This document shows positions 60,706-64,000 of a stretch of DNA of 64,000 bases, in pieces. The stretch is from contig JAALGZ010000001.1 in the NCBI GenBank assembly GCA_015227615.1, forward strand, positions 992,001-1,056,000. Reading direction: 5' to 3'. Position 1 is the first letter of the stretch. Every line of letters begins with the position of its first letter. A program made the position numbers and the translations under genes. This stretch comes from Labyrinthula sp. Ha. Lineage: Eukaryota > Sar > Bigyra > Labyrinthulida > Labyrinthulaceae. Below the pieces are notes generated by a model. That model was given only the letters and a program-made list of their open reading frames with translations, was not told the origin of the DNA and searched no databases.

Positions 60706-60719
60706 AGGCCATATGGCCT
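60706..60719. promoter_or_regulatory. 14-bp palindrome upstream of the Cys-repeat gene
   Basis: AGGCCATATGGCCT, a perfect palindrome ending 75 bp before the ATG. A near-match GGGCCATATAGCCC at 55998-56011 lies 371 bp upstream of the RhoGEF start. GC-rich in an AT-rich setting; a dimeric transcription-factor site is possible. Confidence 0.35.
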
Positions 60720-60794
60720 AATATGTAAGAGTCTAGTATTCGATGTGTCGGGTGCATCAGAAAAGCACAAAAGGTAAACATTCAGTCAATTTAG

Positions 60795-63700
60795 ATGGTG
60801 TCCACAAGAGGGATTAGATACACCTATACACCAGAAGAAGGCGCAGCATCTTCACATAAAGATTTGAAAAATAGTTCAGTACTTCCTGGCTCTTCTGTTT
60901 CACAACAAAATGTCGATCAAGTAAATATTCAGCTTCCAAGACACGTCCAAATCCAAAACGAATTTAATCTCGGAGAACCGAATTTAACCAAAAATAATAA
61001 TACGCAGGGTAGCTTATGCCCACCTGTGTTTCCTCAGAATAACTCTGGAGCTCAAAATCTTCCAGAATACCCAAAGTTACGCTGGTTTCATCCTAACGGA
61101 TATGTTGTTGAACCACTTGTAGGTTCTATTTATTCATCCGTTGAAAATGAAAATAAGACTATAATAAATGTTGAAGAAAAGAAGCAGCATCAGTTTATAC
61201 CAAAACCTGTCAAAGGAATAAAAATTTCCCTTGTTGTGAAGAATGTTGAAAACAGCACGCAGAAGTTGTCACTATTGGCGAAGAATTTGAAAAGAAAAAA
61301 AGCTGTATCTGATATCTTACAGGAGGATAAGGAACTTAGCGCAGAGAACAGGAAAAAGAAGAGGCGAAAGGAAAAGTTTAAGATTCTGTATGAGAAGTTG
61401 TCAAAGCAAGAAGATATATTTGCCAGAGGTCCTGTTGCTTCTCATACAACGGTGAAATGCTCTTTCTGCTTTTCTAGTGATCAGATTTATATGCTTGGAG
61501 ATGCGCAGTTGAAGCATTTGCATTCCAGTGTTTATAAATTGCTCAATAAGAAGATCGTATATTCTCATGGGAACTGGAGCTATGCGGATGCGAAAAACTT
61601 AGGAGGTGTTTGTCAACAGTGCTTATACCAGATCTCCACATGCACTGTAGCTGGACCTCGATGCATTGTTAGCGCTCCTGCTACAATGGTTGAATTGAAG
61701 AAAACAAAAATCTTCAGAATTGAGACAAATGAGACATTAGTCTGTTTTAATTGTGATTATGAAGATAATGTTTCCTGGCAAGTGCAATGTCTGCTGGATC
61801 AACTTCAAGGCTTTGTTGAAGCTGATACTCATGGGGCCCTATCTTCTGTTGAGACTAAACAATGTGCTCTTTGTACAAAGGTATGCCCTGTTTATGGGTT
61901 TCATCATGCTATGCTCAAGTATATGAGTAATAAAGTTTTGTTTCGTTTGAAACAGCTTGTGAAACAAAGCGCTAAAGAAAGGTTTACACTGAGGTCACTT
62001 GAAGAAAATGCTAAATTTTGTTTTGATTGTCTGTTAAGCTTTGGTACTTGTAACTTGCAGTTGTCAGACACCTGTTTGAGTAGAAAACGAAGGTTCACAA
62101 ATATAGATATGGAGAGAAAACTCGTTATTACAGCAGAAGATGATTTGGTTTGTAAACCGTGTCAAAAGCTCTTTGGTTCAAGAATAGTTGACTCAAAGGA
62201 AAGTGCGAAGGAAAATGAATTTCCATGCTATAGATGCAAAGAAGTTGGAGATTGTTTTCTACTAAATGACCCAATGTTCGATTCAATGAATACAAAATTA
62301 AAACTCTTTATAAAAAAGAAAATGCGTAAAGTTGCTGGAAAAACCAAGGTAGAAGATTCTGATATTTCTGTTTGTATTCCCTGTGCGTCATTTCATGGTA
62401 CATGTAGGAAGCAAACTTCAATCGATTGTGAATCTGTGGTCAAAAACCGCTGGACCCGATGGCCCCCGAAAGGAAATGATGCTACTTTTACTGCTAAGAA
62501 TAAATTTGATCAAATAACATGCTCTAAATGCGAAGAAGAAGGTGAGAATGGTGGAGTAAAAGCTGTTTTAGAATACCTAAAAGCATGTGTTGAAATCTCC
62601 GAAAGCAACATATGTACAATTTGTGCAGATATAGGATCGAATTACAAGTTTTCCTCACAGTTTACGTTGGATTTACATTGGAAGGCGAGAAAGAAACTTA
62701 AAGATATGCTTTTAACTAAGTTAGGCTGTGCTAAGTATCTTCAATTAAGTCAATATTGCAAGAGCTGTCTCTTGAAGCTTGGTGGGTGTAGCAAGAGAAA
62801 AAATAATGATTGTATAAGTGGGGAAGAAGTTTTTGCGAGCAGCAAATCGCGAAAGAAATTCAAAGTGATTGCTGGAGATCTTGTTTGCTTGCAATGTGCA
62901 GGGTTAAAAGCCGGAAAAGATGAGCTAAAAGTTAAACAGATCTTAAAAAATCTTGTGGTTAAGGTTGAGAAGGAAGTCAGAAGAAGTTCTCCTGATTGTG
63001 AGTTTTGTGGTTCGACAGGGGACATATTGTTTAAATCACAGTCTTTCCTCTCTAGTTTGAGTTGTTGGTTAAGAGTTGTGACGAAGCCAAGATTAAGAAA
63101 AACGGTTGAGCAACGGTTTGGAAATCAACTTTATCAATGGTATAACATTTGCAAACTCTGTGTCTTGAAGCTAATTCGTTGCACAAGTTTCGAGAGCTTT
63201 AATTGTTTTTCACGGGTGCATCATGCCACGCTTTCACATCGAGAGATTAACCAAAATTTTAATCTTGTTAATGAAAAACTGATTTGTACATCATGTCTTA
63301 ATGGGAATAAACTACGCGAACAAGAAGTGTCTGCTTTATTAAACGAGGTGACTGACGCTGTTCAAGTAGATGATCATTATAGTAGCCTCTTTGATTTTTA
63401 CCAAATGAAGAGGAAGAAGAATATTCTTGGTCGAGCTTTGGTGAACTTAGAGCAAGGACTGAATAAAACTTGGTCCGAACGAAAGAAACAATTAATGTCA
63501 ACAGGATTAGATAGACTTAAACATGTCTACTATAGAGAAGCAAAATGTTGGAACTGTCCGAAATCTTACTTTGCAGTCCAAAAGATAAACATAATGCGGT
63601 TGCATTTTGGGTTCAAAGATGAATCTGTTTTTGAAGATTATATCAGGAAAGAAGGGTTTGAAATTGACTTGCAAGAATCCTGGACTTGCAGAAGATGTTT

Positions 63701-64000
63701 CTTACTCGCGTTTCAGTGCTCAAGAAGAACCCTCTTGGCTTGCTCATTTCGAAGAGCTCTAAAAGGCAGTGAGCACAAACTGCTCTTACCAACCCAGTCT
63801 TATTTAGAATGTATGGGTTGTAAACGTGATTCCCTGAAACAAATTACAAGAATAATTGACAATCTGAAGGACAAAGTGTTCATTGATTATGAGTTGAATA
63901 AGTGTTTGTTTTGTTCAAATCTGAAATCTAGCGAAAGAAAAATAGGAGATTTTGTAAATGCTCTACCTAAGAGACTGCGAAAGTACCTATCAAAGCTAGC
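60795..64000 (+). CDS. Giant tandem cysteine-cluster repeat protein, unrecognised family (partial)
   Basis: An open frame of 1,068 codons running past the window end. A TAG abuts the ATG, so this is the first Met if unspliced. Residues 1-150 are Asn/Gln/Pro-rich; 160-205 are strongly basic with KKKRRKEK, a likely nuclear signal. From Cys222 onward at least six modules follow, each with three Cys clusters: a CxxC (at 222, 357, 478, 607, 735, 918, 1037), then 47-52 residues later C-x2-C-x6-C-x6/7-C (starting at 273, 409, 527, 655, 786, 965), then 41-49 residues later another CxxC (317, 453, 576, 698, 831, 1006). Module period is about 120-135 residues, one being 183. Spacings are constant but other residues diverge, as in old tandem repeats binding zinc. 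I know no family with this pattern. Probably a nuclear zinc-binding protein. Confidence 0.75.
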   Translation, partial: MVSTRGIRYTYTPEEGAASSHKDLKNSSVLPGSSVSQQNVDQVNIQLPRHVQIQNEFNLGEPNLTKNNNTQGSLCPPVFPQNNSGAQNLPEYPKLRWFHPNGYVVEPLVGSIYSSVENENKTIINVEEKKQHQFIPKPVKGIKISLVVKNVENSTQKLSLLAKNLKRKKAVSDILQEDKELSAENRKKKRRKEKFKILYEKLSKQEDIFARGPVASHTTVKCSFCFSSDQIYMLGDAQLKHLHSSVYKLLNKKIVYSHGNWSYADAKNLGGVCQQCLYQISTCTVAGPRCIVSAPATMVELKKTKIFRIETNETLVCFNCDYEDNVSWQVQCLLDQLQGFVEADTHGALSSVETKQCALCTKVCPVYGFHHAMLKYMSNKVLFRLKQLVKQSAKERFTLRSLEENAKFCFDCLLSFGTCNLQLSDTCLSRKRRFTNIDMERKLVITAEDDLVCKPCQKLFGSRIVDSKESAKENEFPCYRCKEVGDCFLLNDPMFDSMNTKLKLFIKKKMRKVAGKTKVEDSDISVCIPCASFHGTCRKQTSIDCESVVKNRWTRWPPKGNDATFTAKNKFDQITCSKCEEEGENGGVKAVLEYLKACVEISESNICTICADIGSNYKFSSQFTLDLHWKARKKLKDMLLTKLGCAKYLQLSQYCKSCLLKLGGCSKRKNNDCISGEEVFASSKSRKKFKVIAGDLVCLQCAGLKAGKDELKVKQILKNLVVKVEKEVRRSSPDCEFCGSTGDILFKSQSFLSSLSCWLRVVTKPRLRKTVEQRFGNQLYQWYNICKLCVLKLIRCTSFESFNCFSRVHHATLSHREINQNFNLVNEKLICTSCLNGNKLREQEVSALLNEVTDAVQVDDHYSSLFDFYQMKRKKNILGRALVNLEQGLNKTWSERKKQLMSTGLDRLKHVYYREAKCWNCPKSYFAVQKINIMRLHFGFKDESVFEDYIRKEGFEIDLQESWTCRRCFLLAFQCSRRTLLACSFRRALKGSEHKLLLPTQSYLECMGCKRDSLKQITRIIDNLKDKVFIDYELNKCLFCSNLKSSERKIGDFVNALPKRLRKYLSKL

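Larger units (their letters stand above)
55628..60794. other. Gene-poor AT-rich region
   Basis: 5.2 kb between the RhoGEF and the Cys-repeat gene. The first 460 bp probably hold the RhoGEF promoter and 5' UTR and include a 69-codon frame at 55878-56087 with a hydrophobic N-terminus, not convincing as a gene. An orphan coding-like fragment lies at 58355-58561, a TATATA microsatellite at about 60610-60632, and a 14-bp palindrome at 60706-60719. Nothing else recognised. Confidence 0.55.

Noticed and set aside
1-64000. CRISPR array or bacterial-type operon
   Set aside because: No regularly spaced direct repeats; genes are eukaryotic in type and not arranged as operons.
60795-64000. Reading the Cys-rich gene as a RING, LIM or nuclear-receptor finger protein
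   Set aside because: Spacings between the three clusters per module are far too long (41-52 residues) and contain no conserved histidines at the expected places.

Overview
The window looks like nuclear DNA from an AT-rich, intron-poor eukaryotic microbe. Eukaryotic markers are TRRAP/Tra1, NOP9, a REEP/Yop1 protein, a Dbl-type RhoGEF, a cytochrome b5-fused front-end desaturase and an APE-type LINE. Nearly all genes read as single open exons, including one of 12.4 kb. The lineage is unresolved. A tandem WRKY19-type CCCH zinc finger and a RhoGEF-PDZ architecture are compatible with a red alga, an oomycete or another protist, but this is inference only.

Layout from left to right. 1-4042 is gene-poor and holds a cluster of palindromic CCTC/GAGG motifs. 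4043-7834 is a divergent pair: an SLC49/FLVCR-like transporter (-) and the ribosome-biogenesis protein NOP9 (+). 7835-11787 is gene-poor, with one 54-codon Cys-rich ORF. 11788-24914 is a tail-to-tail pair: a REEP/Yop1 ER-shaping protein (+) and a TRRAP/Tra1 pseudokinase (-), the latter probably with a tiny 5' exon. 24915-29258 is gene-poor and holds a tRNA-like, SINE-like stretch. 29259-31736 is a tandem pair: a two-helix glycine-rich mitochondrial-type protein and a front-end desaturase. 31737-38162 is gene-poor. 38163-40590 is a tail-to-tail pair: an alpha/beta hydrolase (+) and a leucine-rich orphan (-). 40912-44748 is a complete-looking but broken LINE bounded by a perfect 12-14 bp target-site duplication. 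44763-52354 is gene-poor. 52355-55627 is a tail-to-tail pair: a WRKY19-type zinc-finger protein (+) and a RhoGEF-PDZ protein (-). 55628-60794 is gene-poor. From 60795 to the window end runs an unrecognised gene, still open, built of at least six tandem cysteine-cluster modules.

Genes sit in small islands, often as convergent pairs only 58-132 bp apart, separated by 4-7.6 kb of AT-rich sequence in which I recognise almost nothing. The genes do not form one pathway. They are housekeeping (chromatin acetylation, rRNA processing, ER shape, sphingolipid desaturation), signalling (Rho) and lineage-specific genes. The most novel item is the giant cysteine-repeat protein at the right edge.
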